A stretch of DNA of 64,000 nucleotides from Clostridium sp. Marseille-P299 (GCF_900078195.1 NZ_FJVE01000007.1:2418001-2482000); one strand, 5' to 3'. Shown: positions 44,253 to 54,791, counted from the first letter of the stretch. The notes: generated from the sequence alone by a model not told the origin. Numbers and translations: made by a program.

Positions 44253-44870
44253 CTACATTCCTAGGGACGTTAAAATCGTATTATAAGATTCCAAGGTTGG
44301 TATTAAAATAAAGTAACCATTAACTTCAGTATCCTTATTTCCGAATTCTGTCTCTATTAATAAAGCCTTATCACTAATTTTACTAAACTCAATTGCCGGA
44401 ACACTTAAAATAGCTCCAGCCATATCAATTGCCATGTACGGCACACTTGAAGTAATCGTTAAATTTGTTAGTGCAGAAAGTGAATTAAGGTATGCACCTG
44501 CTATAATATTTCCAATCTCTTGTAATGCAGATAACTCCATTTCGGTAAAATTACCGCTTCCATCTCCTAGACCTGCCATTAGCATACTTACAATTTTATG
44601 CGCTGGTTCTTTTTCTAAAATAAACATGATCATACCATCGATGCTACCTTCAAGGGTTAACAAAATACCTACAACAAGGTTTTCTGCTCCGCCGATTAGT
44701 TCCGATAAATCTTTAAATTCTAACATCTCAATTTTAGGTACTTTCATATCAACTTTTTGATTTAACATCTGTGATAATGCGGTCGTTGCGTTGCCTGCCC
44801 CTATGTTTCCAATTTCTCTTAGTACATCAAATTGCATAGAATCCATGGAGTCTAATTTAACTTCTTTCAT
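44253..44870 (-). CDS. cheC: CheY-P phosphatase CheC
   Basis: A 205-residue CheC with both phosphatase motifs: LREIGNIGAGNATTAL near the N-terminus and LQEIGNIIAGAYLNSLSAL in the second half, each with the Glu and Asn needed for CheY-P hydrolysis. The ATG at 44870 follows AAGGAG. A hairpin at 44900-44978 separates it from cheW. Confidence 0.95.
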   Translation of the reverse strand: MKEVKLDSMDSMQFDVLREIGNIGAGNATTALSQMLNQKVDMKVPKIEMLEFKDLSELIGGAENLVVGILLTLEGSIDGMIMFILEKEPAHKIVSMLMAGLGDGSGNFTEMELSALQEIGNIIAGAYLNSLSALTNLTITSSVPYMAIDMAGAILSVPAIEFSKISDKALLIETEFGNKDTEVNGYFILIPTLESYNTILTSLGM

Positions 44871-44899
44871 CCTTTTACTCCTTCCATTCACTTTATGAC

Positions 44900-44978
44900 A
44901 AAAGGCTGTCGCAAAGCTATACATTGCAAAGGCTTTATGTACCATCGCATGTAGAGACCTGTTTTGCTACAGCCTTTT
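44900..44978 (-). terminator. Terminator-like stem between cheW and cheC
   Basis: On the minus strand AAAAAGGCTGTAGCAAAA pairs with TTTGCGACAGCCTTTT around a 45-base loop. It lies inside the operon, just ahead of the cheC ribosome site, so at most it lowers cheC-cheD expression relative to cheA-cheW. Confidence 0.6.
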
Positions 44979-44981
44979 TAA

Positions 44982-45452
44982 TTACATTCTTACTTCTTTT
45001 TCCTTGTCAATAATAACAGCAGGCAAATTTAATAATGAAATCAAAGTATCCCCATGCTTTCCTACGCCATATAAGTAAGCAGTTCTATCATCGTTAGAAA
45101 CACCAGAATTAAAGTCGATGTTCTCATCTTCTAACGTGATTACTTCTTTTACCTCATCTACAATAAAGCCAATTGCAGCTTGTGGTTCTAATTTAATAAT
45201 AATGATTCTAGTAGCATTTGTTATTTCATCTGGCTCTAAATCAAACTTTAAACGTAGGCTCATAACAGGTATGATTTCACCGCGAATATTAATTACCCCT
45301 TTAAAATAAGGTTGTGCTTTAGGAACTCTTGTGATTCGTTGCATACGAACAATGTTATCAATGTATGCAATATTAATTCCATATTGTTCATTCCCAAGCT
45401 TAATCACGATATATTGCTTTGAATCTGTTGCTATACTATAATTTTTTTCCAT
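44982..45452 (-). CDS. cheW: Chemotaxis coupling protein CheW
   Basis: A 156-residue coupling protein linking receptors to CheA. The CheW fold shows IVIKLGNEQYGINIAYID, FKGVINIRGEIIPVMSLRLK and IGFIVDEVKEVI. The start at 45452 (AGGAGG upstream) lies 10 bp after the cheA stop; the longer upstream frame overlaps cheA and is not needed. Confidence 0.95.
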   Translation of the reverse strand: MEKNYSIATDSKQYIVIKLGNEQYGINIAYIDNIVRMQRITRVPKAQPYFKGVINIRGEIIPVMSLRLKFDLEPDEITNATRIIIIKLEPQAAIGFIVDEVKEVITLEDENIDFNSGVSNDDRTAYLYGVGKHGDTLISLLNLPAVIIDKEKEVRM

Positions 45453-45462
45453 ACTAAGCCTC

Positions 45463-47574
45463 CTATACCAAAGCGTTAACGTCAAGAATTAGCGCAATCT
45501 CACCGTCACCTAAAATAGTTGCACCGCTAATCATCTTGCTGTTATTGATATACTTACCGATGGACTTAATAACAATTTCTAATTGACCGATTAGATTATC
45601 AACAACCAAACCAGCTAACTTATCACCCTTCTTTACAATAACAACGGTTAACTCATTTGCTCCCTCTACACTATCCATAACATCAAGCACCTTGTTTAAA
45701 CGAATGAGTGGAATTACGTTGCCACGAAGATGAATCACTTCTTTTGTTTGTACGTACTTAATATCCTTTGATGGTACGCTTTCAATCGTCTCTATGCTTC
45801 CTAGTGGAATTGCATATTTTTCTGACCCAAGTTCAACCATCAATGCTTGAATAATAGCTAAGGTAAGTGGAAGGTGAATAATAAATTTGCTTCCCTGTCC
45901 TAATACTGTCTTGGTTTCTATGCTACCGCCTAAAGCTTCTATTTTTGTTTTTACAACATCTAGACCAACACCTCGACCTGATACATCGGAGATTACCTTT
46001 GCTGTTGAAAAACTTGGTTTAAATAGCAAATCGATAATTTCTTTATCTGTCATTACAGAGGCTTGTTCTTCTGTAATTGTGCCTTTATTTATAGCACTTT
46101 GTTTTACTTTCTCAACATCGATTCCTGCACCGTCATCACGAACTTCAATCACAACATTGTTACCTTCTTGGTATGCATCTAAGAATATAGAGCCCATTTC
46201 AGGTTTTCCTAATCGAATTCTTTCTTCATTGGACTCAAGTCCATGATCTGCTGCATTTCTTAATAAATGCATCAATGGATCCCCAATTTCATCAATTACG
46301 GTACGATCAAGTTCGGTATCTTCACCCGTCATATATAATTCCATATGTTTACCAAGTTTTTTTGATAAATCACGAATCATACGTGGAAAACGATTGACTA
46401 CACTTTCAATTGGTACCATTCGCACCTTCATAACTGATTGGTGAAGATTTGTTGTTATGCGTTCTAAGTACTCAATTTGTTCATGGAAATTCGAATTATC
46501 TCTAGATTTTGCTTCATTATCATTCATGGAAACCAGTCCATTTTTTGCAATGATTAACTCACTAACTAAATTCATTAAATCGTCTAATTTCTCAATATCA
46601 ACACGTACTGAACGATTCACTACTGGTTTTGCAGTATGTTGATTGGATGCCACTGCACCACTTTTGTTTTGTGTACTGCTCTTAGCCGCAGCTTTTGCAT
46701 TCTCTTTAACTTCGCTACTCTCATGGTTATCTACCGAAGTTTCAATTTCTTCTTTTGTCTCAATTTTATGTATCTTAACGTCCTTAATCTCTGAAATGCT
46801 AAGCACAAGCTTTTCGACCTTCTCAGCAGATTCTTTTGTCAGTAAAACAACAGAAAAATCAAAATCAAAATGCTCATCTTCTATGTCTTGCACCTCAGGA
46901 CTGGATTTTATAACATCTCCAATTTCTTCAAAGGCTTTAAATACTAAGAATGCTCTTGCTGCCTTTAAAATACAGCTTTCTTGAATATACACTCTAATTT
47001 CAAAAGCATTTCCGCCTTCTTCTTGCATCTTAGCGATTGCACGTTCTTCATGATCTGCAAGAGTTAACTTTCTTTGTATTCCCTCTTTTGCATCACCATC
47101 TTCTTTTACATTTGTTTGCGTAGAAGACTCTGAAACATTGTCAGAATTCGCAGCTGCATTGCCAAGCTTTTCTTCGTTTTTACTTGAAAGGCCATCTTTT
47201 AAAATACGATTCAGTGCAGCTATAATTTCCTCATAATCTTCATTACCTTCGTTTCCAGAGTTAATAATATTCGCTAAGTAGAATTCCAAAGCATCTAAAC
47301 CACGAAACAATACATCGACTAACTCATCTTTTACACTCATATTTCCAGTACGTATTTCTGAAAAAACATTTTCCATGTCATGTGTTAATCGCTGCATTTT
47401 CTTATAACCCATTGTACCCGCCATTCCTTTTAAAGAATGTGCTGCTCGAAAGATTTCATTGATTGTCTCACTATTATCAGGTTCTTTTTCCAGTATTAAT
47501 AACTGTTCATTTAAACTCTGAAGATGTTCCTTCGTCTCATCAATAAATATCTCTAAATATTGGCTAACATCCAT
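45463..47574 (-). CDS. cheA: Chemotaxis histidine kinase CheA
   Basis: A 703-residue kinase. P1 carries phospho-acceptor H46 (RAAHSLKGMAG); a second, CheY/CheB-binding-like domain lies around 190-280; the P3 dimerisation segment (about 315-375) starts VRVDIEKLDDLMNLVSELI; P4 has LMHLLRNAADHG, VRDDGAGID and DVSGRGVGLDVVK; P5 (about 565-703) is the CheW-like regulatory domain. A flexible linker rich in Ala/Ser/Asn (about 285-312) separates P2 from P3. It lies one base from cheB. Confidence 0.97.
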   Translation of the reverse strand: MDVSQYLEIFIDETKEHLQSLNEQLLILEKEPDNSETINEIFRAAHSLKGMAGTMGYKKMQRLTHDMENVFSEIRTGNMSVKDELVDVLFRGLDALEFYLANIINSGNEGNEDYEEIIAALNRILKDGLSSKNEEKLGNAAANSDNVSESSTQTNVKEDGDAKEGIQRKLTLADHEERAIAKMQEEGGNAFEIRVYIQESCILKAARAFLVFKAFEEIGDVIKSSPEVQDIEDEHFDFDFSVVLLTKESAEKVEKLVLSISEIKDVKIHKIETKEEIETSVDNHESSEVKENAKAAAKSSTQNKSGAVASNQHTAKPVVNRSVRVDIEKLDDLMNLVSELIIAKNGLVSMNDNEAKSRDNSNFHEQIEYLERITTNLHQSVMKVRMVPIESVVNRFPRMIRDLSKKLGKHMELYMTGEDTELDRTVIDEIGDPLMHLLRNAADHGLESNEERIRLGKPEMGSIFLDAYQEGNNVVIEVRDDGAGIDVEKVKQSAINKGTITEEQASVMTDKEIIDLLFKPSFSTAKVISDVSGRGVGLDVVKTKIEALGGSIETKTVLGQGSKFIIHLPLTLAIIQALMVELGSEKYAIPLGSIETIESVPSKDIKYVQTKEVIHLRGNVIPLIRLNKVLDVMDSVEGANELTVVIVKKGDKLAGLVVDNLIGQLEIVIKSIGKYINNSKMISGATILGDGEIALILDVNALV

Positions 47575-47575
47575 A

Positions 47576-48697
47576 TTATTGCACCCCTACATTCTTAGTA
47601 ATAGCGCTTGCAACCTCAGTAATTGAAAGAATTTCATCCACTAACCCAGCTTCTTTTACAACCTTTGGCATACCATATACTGTAGATGTTGCTTCATCTT
47701 GTGCTATTACATAAATATTTTTTTTATCATTCAGTTGTTTGATGCCATATGTGCCATCCCCACCCATACCAGTAAGTACAACGCAGGTTATTTCTTCATA
47801 ATTTGCATCCAAAAGAGATTCATACATTATATCCGCACATGGCTTTAAACCATTTCTAGGCGGTTCTTGCGTGATTTGAAGTTGATAAGCATCTCCCTTT
47901 TTTAATAAACGAAGCTGTCTTCCACCTTTTGCAATATATACGGTACCCTTTTCTATCAATTCCCCATGCTCTGCTTCTTTTACTCTTATTTTACTCATTT
48001 CGTCCAAACGTGACGCTAAGGAATTGGTAAAACCTTCTGGCATATGTTGAACAACAATTACTGGAGCATCAAGATTTTCTGGTAACAATGGAATTACATG
48101 CTGTAGCGCCTTTGGGCCTCCTGTGGAGCAAGCTAGTGCAACAATCTTCTTTGAACTTTCCACACCTTTTACAAAAGGCTTCCTTTTTACAGGTTTTACA
48201 GTAAGCTCTTTTAATTCTCTTGTAGTTGCAACTTTAACATTATCACTTGTTTTTAAATCTCCTTTGATCTGACTTTCAATCTTTTGATAATTCAGATTTA
48301 GGGCCAGACATAATGTTTGAAGAATTCTATCACGAAAACTGTTATTCTTAGCTTCTATATAACTCTCAGGTTTTGTAACAAAATCAAAAGCCCCTAACTC
48401 TAAGCAACGTATTGTTTCCTTTGCCCCTTCTTTTGCTAAGGTACTTACCATTATGATCTTGTGCTTTATATGTAATTTGTTCAGTTGTTCCAAAAATTCA
48501 ATTCCACTCATTTTGGGCATATTGATATCAAGTAGAATAGCATCGTATTTTTGTGGATGTAAGGTAACAAGATCAAACGCCTCTAAACCATTTGATGCAA
48601 TATCACTTATCTTAAATCTCTCATCTGACTCTATTATATCAGATATAAGTCTTCTCATAAGTGCAGAGTCATCAACAACTAAAATATTTTTTTTCAT
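47576..48697 (-). CDS. cheB: Protein-glutamate methylesterase CheB
   Basis: A 373-residue CheB. The receiver domain has phospho-acceptor D57 (ILLDINMPKMSG) and the KP motif FVTKPESYI. A linker of about 50 residues leads to the methylesterase with its serine in ACSTGGPKAL, histidine in VVQHMPEGF and aspartate in LTGMGGDGTYGI. It removes methyl groups from receptors and, when phosphorylated by CheA, resets them. Confidence 0.97.
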   Translation of the reverse strand: MKKNILVVDDSALMRRLISDIIESDERFKISDIASNGLEAFDLVTLHPQKYDAILLDINMPKMSGIEFLEQLNKLHIKHKIIMVSTLAKEGAKETIRCLELGAFDFVTKPESYIEAKNNSFRDRILQTLCLALNLNYQKIESQIKGDLKTSDNVKVATTRELKELTVKPVKRKPFVKGVESSKKIVALACSTGGPKALQHVIPLLPENLDAPVIVVQHMPEGFTNSLASRLDEMSKIRVKEAEHGELIEKGTVYIAKGGRQLRLLKKGDAYQLQITQEPPRNGLKPCADIMYESLLDANYEEITCVVLTGMGGDGTYGIKQLNDKKNIYVIAQDEATSTVYGMPKVVKEAGLVDEILSITEVASAITKNVGVQ

Positions 48698-48700
48698 ATG

Positions 48701-49387
48701 TTAATTTAGACCTCTTTCTTTTCGTCGCCTCTTGCGCTCTTCTTCAAAGATATAACGTACAATAATTTCTCTGTCTTCTTTCTTAATATTAGAAAACTCT
48801 ACACGGTACTCATATTTTGCATTACGGTTTGAAGTTGGTAGGCAACTTATAATTTTGGATTCGATTTTAAAGTTTTTGAGTCCCTGTGTTGTAAATAATG
48901 AAAAGGATACTATTAACATATCAGCTTGTAGTTGCTTTTGCGAATAAAATCGAATTCCGCCGCCGCTTATATCTATAATAACTCCACTGATCCAAGTTTT
49001 AGGGTCTTGCCCTTCTTCTACTACTGCGCCAAATTTAAAATCAATCAAACATTCTAACCGGTAGTACTGCCTTCTTTGATTTTTTTCTAGCTCAGAAGTA
49101 AATTCCACATTTGCTATAAATAAATTTTGATTACGAAAACGTTCTGTAACAACTGCTTTGCATTGATACAAACCATTTTTTGTATAAAAACAAAGTGAAT
49201 ATGTTTCTCCCACATCAAGTAGTACAACTCTACCTTTTTGAATTGGCATTGCAATACTAGCTTTATTAATATCTTGTAAATCTAGCAATTGACTCATATA
49301 AATTTTAGGCTTAGAGACAGTACCTAGTCGATTGCTACAATGAAACAATTCAATTTTATCTCCTATTGATAGTATATTTCCCCACAT
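48701..49387 (-). CDS. PilZ-domain flagellar brake protein (YcgR-like)
   Basis: A 228-residue protein with an N-terminal YcgR-type domain (about 1-95) and a C-terminal PilZ domain with the c-di-GMP binding motifs RRQYYRLECLIDF and DISGGGIRF. Binding of c-di-GMP would slow the motor by contact with MotA or the switch. The ATG at 49387 follows GGAGG. Confidence 0.9.
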   Translation of the reverse strand: MWGNILSIGDKIELFHCSNRLGTVSKPKIYMSQLLDLQDINKASIAMPIQKGRVVLLDVGETYSLCFYTKNGLYQCKAVVTERFRNQNLFIANVEFTSELEKNQRRQYYRLECLIDFKFGAVVEEGQDPKTWISGVIIDISGGGIRFYSQKQLQADMLIVSFSLFTTQGLKNFKIESKIISCLPTSNRNAKYEYRVEFSNIKKEDREIIVRYIFEEERKRRRKERGLN

Positions 49388-49448
49388 TGCAACCTCCATG
49401 CCCTGTATGAATCTTTTATGATGACTACTTTCACTGTAACGTCAATTA

Positions 49449-50342
49449 CTAATAACGTTTTCTCAATAAATACTTAGATTTTATCAAACTTGAAAATAAC
49501 TGTGATATTCCCTTTTTTTGTTCTGGAACAGTTAATTCTTCATTACATACTTTTGCAGCAATTGTTCTATATGCATACGCAGAAGGTGAATTTTGATAAA
49601 TCATAGTCACAGGTTTTTGTTGTAATACTGCCTTTATTGCTAAAGGGTCCTGTGGTATATTTCCTAAATGATCTATTTGAAAGTTCAAAAATTTATCCAC
49701 TACAGTGCTTAGCTTCTCATAAATATCATTTCCTTCGATTTCATTCGAAACGCGATTTGATATAATTTTTACTTTCGTATCTTCTTTTGAAAAATCTTCT
49801 TTTTTGTTTAGTGTTTTTAACAGAGCATATGCGTCAGTAATTGAAGTAGGCTCTGGCGTTGTTACTAAAAACACCTCGGAAGAAGCTGTTACAAATTCTA
49901 ATACATTGTCTGATATTCCTGCACCTGTATCTATAATAATAATATCTGCCATTTCGTCAAGTTCGACTAGTTTATTAGACAAATAAATAATTTGCTCTCT
50001 TGTTAGCCTTGTCAGTTCTTGTATTCCAGAACCGCCTGAAATAAATCCGATTCCTTCCGGACCTTGCGTCACAATGTCTTTTAAATCTTTTCCATGAAAC
50101 ATTAAATCTGCCAAGTTATACTTTGGACGTACGCCAAACATAACCTCAATATTGGCAAGGCCAAAGTCAGCATCAAATATAATAACCCTTTTACCAAGTC
50201 TTGTCATCTCAACTGCTAGATTTACCGATGTACTTGATTTTCCAACTCCGCCCTTACCACTAGTGATTGTAATGACTCTTGAACACGCTTTTTGCTCATT
50301 TTGTTGTTTCACTAGTTTTCGTAATTGTTCTGCTTGATCCAT
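49449..50342 (-). CDS. flhG: FlhG/YlxH MinD-like ATPase
   Basis: A 297-residue ParA/MinD-type ATPase that partners FlhF in controlling flagellar number and placement. The deviant Walker A is GKGGVGKSSTSVNLA, with IIFDADFGLANIEVM and Walker B IIIIDTGAGI. The C-terminus has a basic amphipathic end (SLIKSKYLLRKRY) suited to membrane contact. The stop of flhF abuts the ATG. Confidence 0.95.
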   Translation of the reverse strand: MDQAEQLRKLVKQQNEQKACSRVITITSGKGGVGKSSTSVNLAVEMTRLGKRVIIFDADFGLANIEVMFGVRPKYNLADLMFHGKDLKDIVTQGPEGIGFISGGSGIQELTRLTREQIIYLSNKLVELDEMADIIIIDTGAGISDNVLEFVTASSEVFLVTTPEPTSITDAYALLKTLNKKEDFSKEDTKVKIISNRVSNEIEGNDIYEKLSTVVDKFLNFQIDHLGNIPQDPLAIKAVLQQKPVTMIYQNSPSAYAYRTIAAKVCNEELTVPEQKKGISQLFSSLIKSKYLLRKRY

Positions 50343-51566
50343 TTATTCGTTGCCCCCCAAAAGTTGCTTTGCAATTTGCTGTGCATCGATTTTAGAAATG
50401 TCATCTGGTACATTCTGACCGTGTGTCACATATGACAAAGGAGCTCCTGTTAACATTTTAATATTAAAAATATTTCCTATTGATGTAGTTTCATCCAACT
50501 TAGTAAAAATCAATCTATAGTCTGTTATTTCTGAATAAGCATCTGTAATACGAACTAAGTCTTTATTTTTCGTAGTTGCACTTAAAACGAGATATATTTC
50601 TCTATCTTCTTTTGGAATGCTATTAATTAATTTTTCTATATCATCTCTTTGTTCCCTTGAACGATGAGAACGTCCTGCAGTATCAACTAAAACAATATCA
50701 TAGTCTTTAAAATCTTCCCGCACCTCTTCCATTTCATTATAAGAATAGATAACACGAAGTGGAACATCTAAAATATTTGCATAAGTTCTAAGCTGTTCAA
50801 CAGCGGCGATACGGTATGTATCAGAAGTTATCAAAGCAATCTTTCCTTTTTTCTCTACTTTGATACTAGAGGCAATCTTTGCAATAGTAGTAGTCTTTCC
50901 AACTCCTGTTGGGCCGATAAAAAAGATATATTTTGTCTTACCTTCAGTAATACTTATCGTCTGTGTTTGACCAAGTTTTAAAATAATTTTCTGATATATA
51001 CTTGCAAGTATACTATCAATCGTTGCATCTTTCTTTAAAGAAGGTTCTATCTCTCCTATAATATCATTTATAATCTTTTCATCTACTTCATTTGCCAATA
51101 ATTGATTATAAATAAGTTGTATCCAAGGTAATTCTTTATTCTCTGTTTCCTCTTTATTACTTTGTTTTTCTTCGACATCTTTTTTAGCAGACTCTGAAAT
51201 TTGTTTTTCTAACATTGCTTGAAGATTATTAAGTTTCATCTCTATTGATGATGATGGTAAATCTTCTGTTACTTGATTCGAGCCTTTTTGATATTCTAAT
51301 TCTTGCTCAAAACTATTTTGTTTCGACTCAGATCTAGAATTTTCATAAATGGAGTTCGTCATAGGTTCTTTTTGTACTTCAGTTGCTTTATTCCTATATT
51401 CATCCACTGCTGCAGTAATTTCTACGGTTGAATTCTTAAAGAATTTAAATATACCTCTTGGACGTATTGTTTTAATATTCATGACAATAGCATCTTTTCC
51501 AAGGTCATCCTTAGCTAGCATAATTGCCTCTGTTTCTGTATTGGCTTGAAATTTCTTAATAATCAT
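50343..51566 (-). CDS. flhF: SRP-type GTPase FlhF
   Basis: A 407-residue flagellar GTPase. The N-terminal basic domain (about 1-130) is low in conservation; the NG GTPase part has the P-loop GPTGVGKTTTIAKIA, TSDTYRIAAVEQLRTYA, DIVLVDTAGRSHR and LIFTKLDETTSIGN. It overlaps the flhA stop by one base. Confidence 0.96.
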   Translation of the reverse strand: MIIKKFQANTETEAIMLAKDDLGKDAIVMNIKTIRPRGIFKFFKNSTVEITAAVDEYRNKATEVQKEPMTNSIYENSRSESKQNSFEQELEYQKGSNQVTEDLPSSSIEMKLNNLQAMLEKQISESAKKDVEEKQSNKEETENKELPWIQLIYNQLLANEVDEKIINDIIGEIEPSLKKDATIDSILASIYQKIILKLGQTQTISITEGKTKYIFFIGPTGVGKTTTIAKIASSIKVEKKGKIALITSDTYRIAAVEQLRTYANILDVPLRVIYSYNEMEEVREDFKDYDIVLVDTAGRSHRSREQRDDIEKLINSIPKEDREIYLVLSATTKNKDLVRITDAYSEITDYRLIFTKLDETTSIGNIFNIKMLTGAPLSYVTHGQNVPDDISKIDAQQIAKQLLGGNE

Positions 51567-53599
51567 TATGCTGTCACCATCCCTACTGACTGTAATTCTA
51601 CATCGGATTCTATTTCGTTATATGAAATCACAATTAAGTCATTAAAATAATCTTTTGTTAACTTTTTAAAATACATTCTTACGATTGGAGATGTAATAAT
51701 AATCGGATTTCTACCTAGTTTCTCCAATTTTTCTACTTCAGTTTTCACTGATTGCATAATATGCTGCGTTTTATCAGGATCTAAATTCAAATAAGCACCC
51801 TGTTCTGTTTGTTTTACGGAATTCATAATCTCTTGTTCTATCTTTGGATCAAGTGTTACTACACTTGTAGAATCGCTATCTCCAAAGTATTTATTAGAGA
51901 TTGCGCGTTTTAAAGCTTGTCTAACATACTCAGTTAGCACATCGGTATCTCTCGTTGTCGGTGCATAATCTGCTAAGGTTTCAAAAATAGTAATTAAATC
52001 TCTGATGGAGATACCTTCACGTAATAAGTTTTGTAAAACTTTTTGAATTTCACCAACTCCAAGTAATTTTGGTACCAATTCCCCAATCAATGTCTGGTTT
52101 GCTTCCTGAATATTATTAATAAGATTTTGTACATCCTGTCTAGTAAGTAATTCATCAAGATGCGTCTTAATTACTTCTGTTAAATGAGTAGCGATAATCG
52201 ATGGAGGATCAACTACCGTATATCCAAAGGATTCTGCTCTTTCCCTTTGTGCTTCAGTAATCCATAATGCTGGCAAATGGAAGGAAGGTTCAAAGGTTGG
52301 AATACCTGTGATTTCTTCTTCTACATAACCAGGATTCATTGCCATATAGTGATCAAATAATATTTCACCACTACTTACTGGAATCCCTTTTATCTTAATA
52401 ACATATTGATTTGGATTTAATTGAATATTATCTCTCAAACGTATTGTAGGTACTACACACCCATATTCTAAAGCAATTTGGCGACGAATTAAAACAACTC
52501 GATCCAATAAATCTCCACCTTGATTGACATCTGCAAGTGGTATAATACCATATCCAAATTCAAGTTCAATTTGATCTACCTGTAATAATGAAACAACATT
52601 TTCTGGTCTTCTAATTTCATCTGCTGAAACTTCATCCGTTGCAGCTTCCTCTTCAATACTTGCAATACGAACGCGTTTGGAAATTGTTCGTCCAACAACA
52701 ATAAAGACGATACCATAACTTACAAATACAATAAACGGCAAAGGTGTTACTACTCCTAAAAAGATTAAAGCAGCACCAACCATATATAATACTTTAGGTA
52801 TGGAGAATAATTGTTTTACAAGTAAATCTCCAATATCCGCTTCCTTAGAAACCTTGGTAACAAGAATACCAGTACTAAGTGAAATCATAAGAGAAGGAAT
52901 CTGGCTTACCAGACCATCACCGATTGAAAGAATTGCATATTCTTGAAATGCTGCACCAGCAGACAAATTCATTCTTGTCATTCCCATAACGACTCCACCA
53001 ACCATATTAATTACGGTGATTATAAGTCCAGCAATTGCATCTCCTTTTACGTATTTCGTAGCACCATCCATAGCTCCAAAGAAACTGGATTCTTCTTGAA
53101 TTTTTTCTCTACGCTCTCTTGCTTGCGCATCTGTAATTGCACCTGTATTAAGATCGGCATCAATTGCCATCTGTTTACCAGGCATAGCATCTAATGTAAA
53201 ACGTGCTGTTACTTCAGATACACGTTCTGAGCCCTTATTAATAACCATAAACTGAACAAGAATTAATATGACAAACACTATGACACCAATTACAACATCA
53301 CCACCACCAACGAATTCTCCAAACTGTCGAACAACCTGACCAGGATCTCCTGTTGTAAGAATTAATCTTGTTGATGAGACGTTTAGAGATATACGAAATA
53401 CTGTGGTAAATAACAGTATACTTGGAAATGTTGACATGTTTAGCACTTCTTGCGAAAATAGTGCATTGAATAATACAATCATAGCTATGGATATATTAAG
53501 TGCTAATAATACATCCAGTAATATTGCTGGCATTGGTATGATTAAGAATATAATTGCTGATATAATATAAATCCCAATGGCCAAGTCTGTCTTCTTCAT
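51566..53599 (-). CDS. flhA: Flagellar export gate protein FlhA
   Basis: A 677-residue FlhA. Eight membrane helices are in the first 320 residues, including the FHIPEP signature region LNVSSTRLILTTGDPGQVV and the cytoplasmic loop RFTLDAMPGKQMAIDADLN. The C-terminal cytoplasmic domain (about 350-677) docks chaperone-substrate complexes. GAGGAG precedes the ATG. Confidence 0.97.
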   Translation of the reverse strand: MKKTDLAIGIYIISAIIFLIIPMPAILLDVLLALNISIAMIVLFNALFSQEVLNMSTFPSILLFTTVFRISLNVSSTRLILTTGDPGQVVRQFGEFVGGGDVVIGVIVFVILILVQFMVINKGSERVSEVTARFTLDAMPGKQMAIDADLNTGAITDAQARERREKIQEESSFFGAMDGATKYVKGDAIAGLIITVINMVGGVVMGMTRMNLSAGAAFQEYAILSIGDGLVSQIPSLMISLSTGILVTKVSKEADIGDLLVKQLFSIPKVLYMVGAALIFLGVVTPLPFIVFVSYGIVFIVVGRTISKRVRIASIEEEAATDEVSADEIRRPENVVSLLQVDQIELEFGYGIIPLADVNQGGDLLDRVVLIRRQIALEYGCVVPTIRLRDNIQLNPNQYVIKIKGIPVSSGEILFDHYMAMNPGYVEEEITGIPTFEPSFHLPALWITEAQRERAESFGYTVVDPPSIIATHLTEVIKTHLDELLTRQDVQNLINNIQEANQTLIGELVPKLLGVGEIQKVLQNLLREGISIRDLITIFETLADYAPTTRDTDVLTEYVRQALKRAISNKYFGDSDSTSVVTLDPKIEQEIMNSVKQTEQGAYLNLDPDKTQHIMQSVKTEVEKLEKLGRNPIIITSPIVRMYFKKLTKDYFNDLIVISYNEIESDVELQSVGMVTA

Positions 53600-53636
53600 C
53601 CGCCAGTGCTCCTCCTCTTTTTTTAATAACCCTCAT

Positions 53637-54749
53637 TTAATTTTTTAATGAATATACATAAGCAAGAACTTCAGCAACCATCTGATAAAGTTCCTGTGGT
53701 ATTTCTTCATCTAAATCCACATTAAAATATAACATACGTGCTAGTGGCTTATTTTCCACAATTGGAATTTGGTTCTCTTTTGCTACTTCTTTAATTTTTC
53801 CTGCGATATAATCTGCACCTTTCGCTATTAAAATTGGTGCTTCTGAACGTTCTTTATCGTATTTTAGAGCGCAGGCAAAGTGCGTTGGGTTGGTAATTAC
53901 AACATCTGCTGTAGGAAGCTCTTGCATCATTCTCCTTTGCGAAGATTCCCTCATCTTTTGACGTATCTTAGATTTTACCTGTGGATCACCTTCCGATTGT
54001 TTAAATTCATCCTTTACTTCTTGTTTGGTCATTCTCATATCCTTTTTAAACTTGCGTTTTTGATAAAATAAGTCTGCAAGACCAATGACAATAAATAAAG
54101 CACTAATTTGCAATCCTAGATTAATAATAATATCTCCAACCATTATAATAGCTGCGCTTAAGTTTCCTATTTCATACATTATAGAAAGTTTACCAACTTC
54201 ATCCTTTAATGTATCATAAACCATATAGCTAATTACCGTAATCTTTAGAACTGATTTTATTAATTCAACAATTTTATCTTTTGAAAATAGTTTCTTAAAT
54301 CCACTAATTGGGCTAATCTTATTAAACTTTGGTTTTAATGGTTTTCCTGTAATCTCCCACTTAACTTGAAATGCATTCACGACAAATGCAATTACCATTC
54401 CCGTTAAAAATACAGGCAAACAAATAAGTATAATATCAATTCCAACATCTTTTAGTAAACTTGCAGCTATTGTTGTATTGAAATCTTCTTTAGCTAATAA
54501 ATCAATCTTACCAAAAGAGGATTCAAAAGATTCAATCAAACTTTCCCCAATGTAACCGATAAACAATTTCAATACTAAAAATAATGCCAACAAACCACTA
54601 GCAGTAATTAATTCCTGGCTTTTAGCAACTTGCCCTTCTTTTCTCGCATCACTTAACTTTTTAGCAGATGCTTCTTCGGTTTTCTCCCCTCCGCTTTCTG
54701 CGAATAACTGTAATTGATACGGAAAAGGATAGGAATATTTTTGAATCAT
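53637..54749 (-). CDS. flhB: Flagellar export switch protein FlhB
   Basis: A 370-residue FlhB with an N-terminal EKTEEASAKKLSDARKEGQV segment, four membrane helices (about 45-225) and a C-terminal domain with the self-cleaving NPTH site (N287-P288 in VVITNPTHFACAL). Cleavage switches secretion from rod/hook to filament substrates. It lies between fliR and flhA. Confidence 0.96.
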   Translation of the reverse strand: MIQKYSYPFPYQLQLFAESGGEKTEEASAKKLSDARKEGQVAKSQELITASGLLALFLVLKLFIGYIGESLIESFESSFGKIDLLAKEDFNTTIAASLLKDVGIDIILICLPVFLTGMVIAFVVNAFQVKWEITGKPLKPKFNKISPISGFKKLFSKDKIVELIKSVLKITVISYMVYDTLKDEVGKLSIMYEIGNLSAAIIMVGDIIINLGLQISALFIVIGLADLFYQKRKFKKDMRMTKQEVKDEFKQSEGDPQVKSKIRQKMRESSQRRMMQELPTADVVITNPTHFACALKYDKERSEAPILIAKGADYIAGKIKEVAKENQIPIVENKPLARMLYFNVDLDEEIPQELYQMVAEVLAYVYSLKN

Positions 54750-54791
54750 AGAAACCTCTTCTTATATCTATTTCCTTGTCGACATACTTAT

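Noticed and set aside
45887..46246. Plus-strand ORFs opposite cheA
   Set aside because: They are mirror frames of a conserved gene with no start signals.
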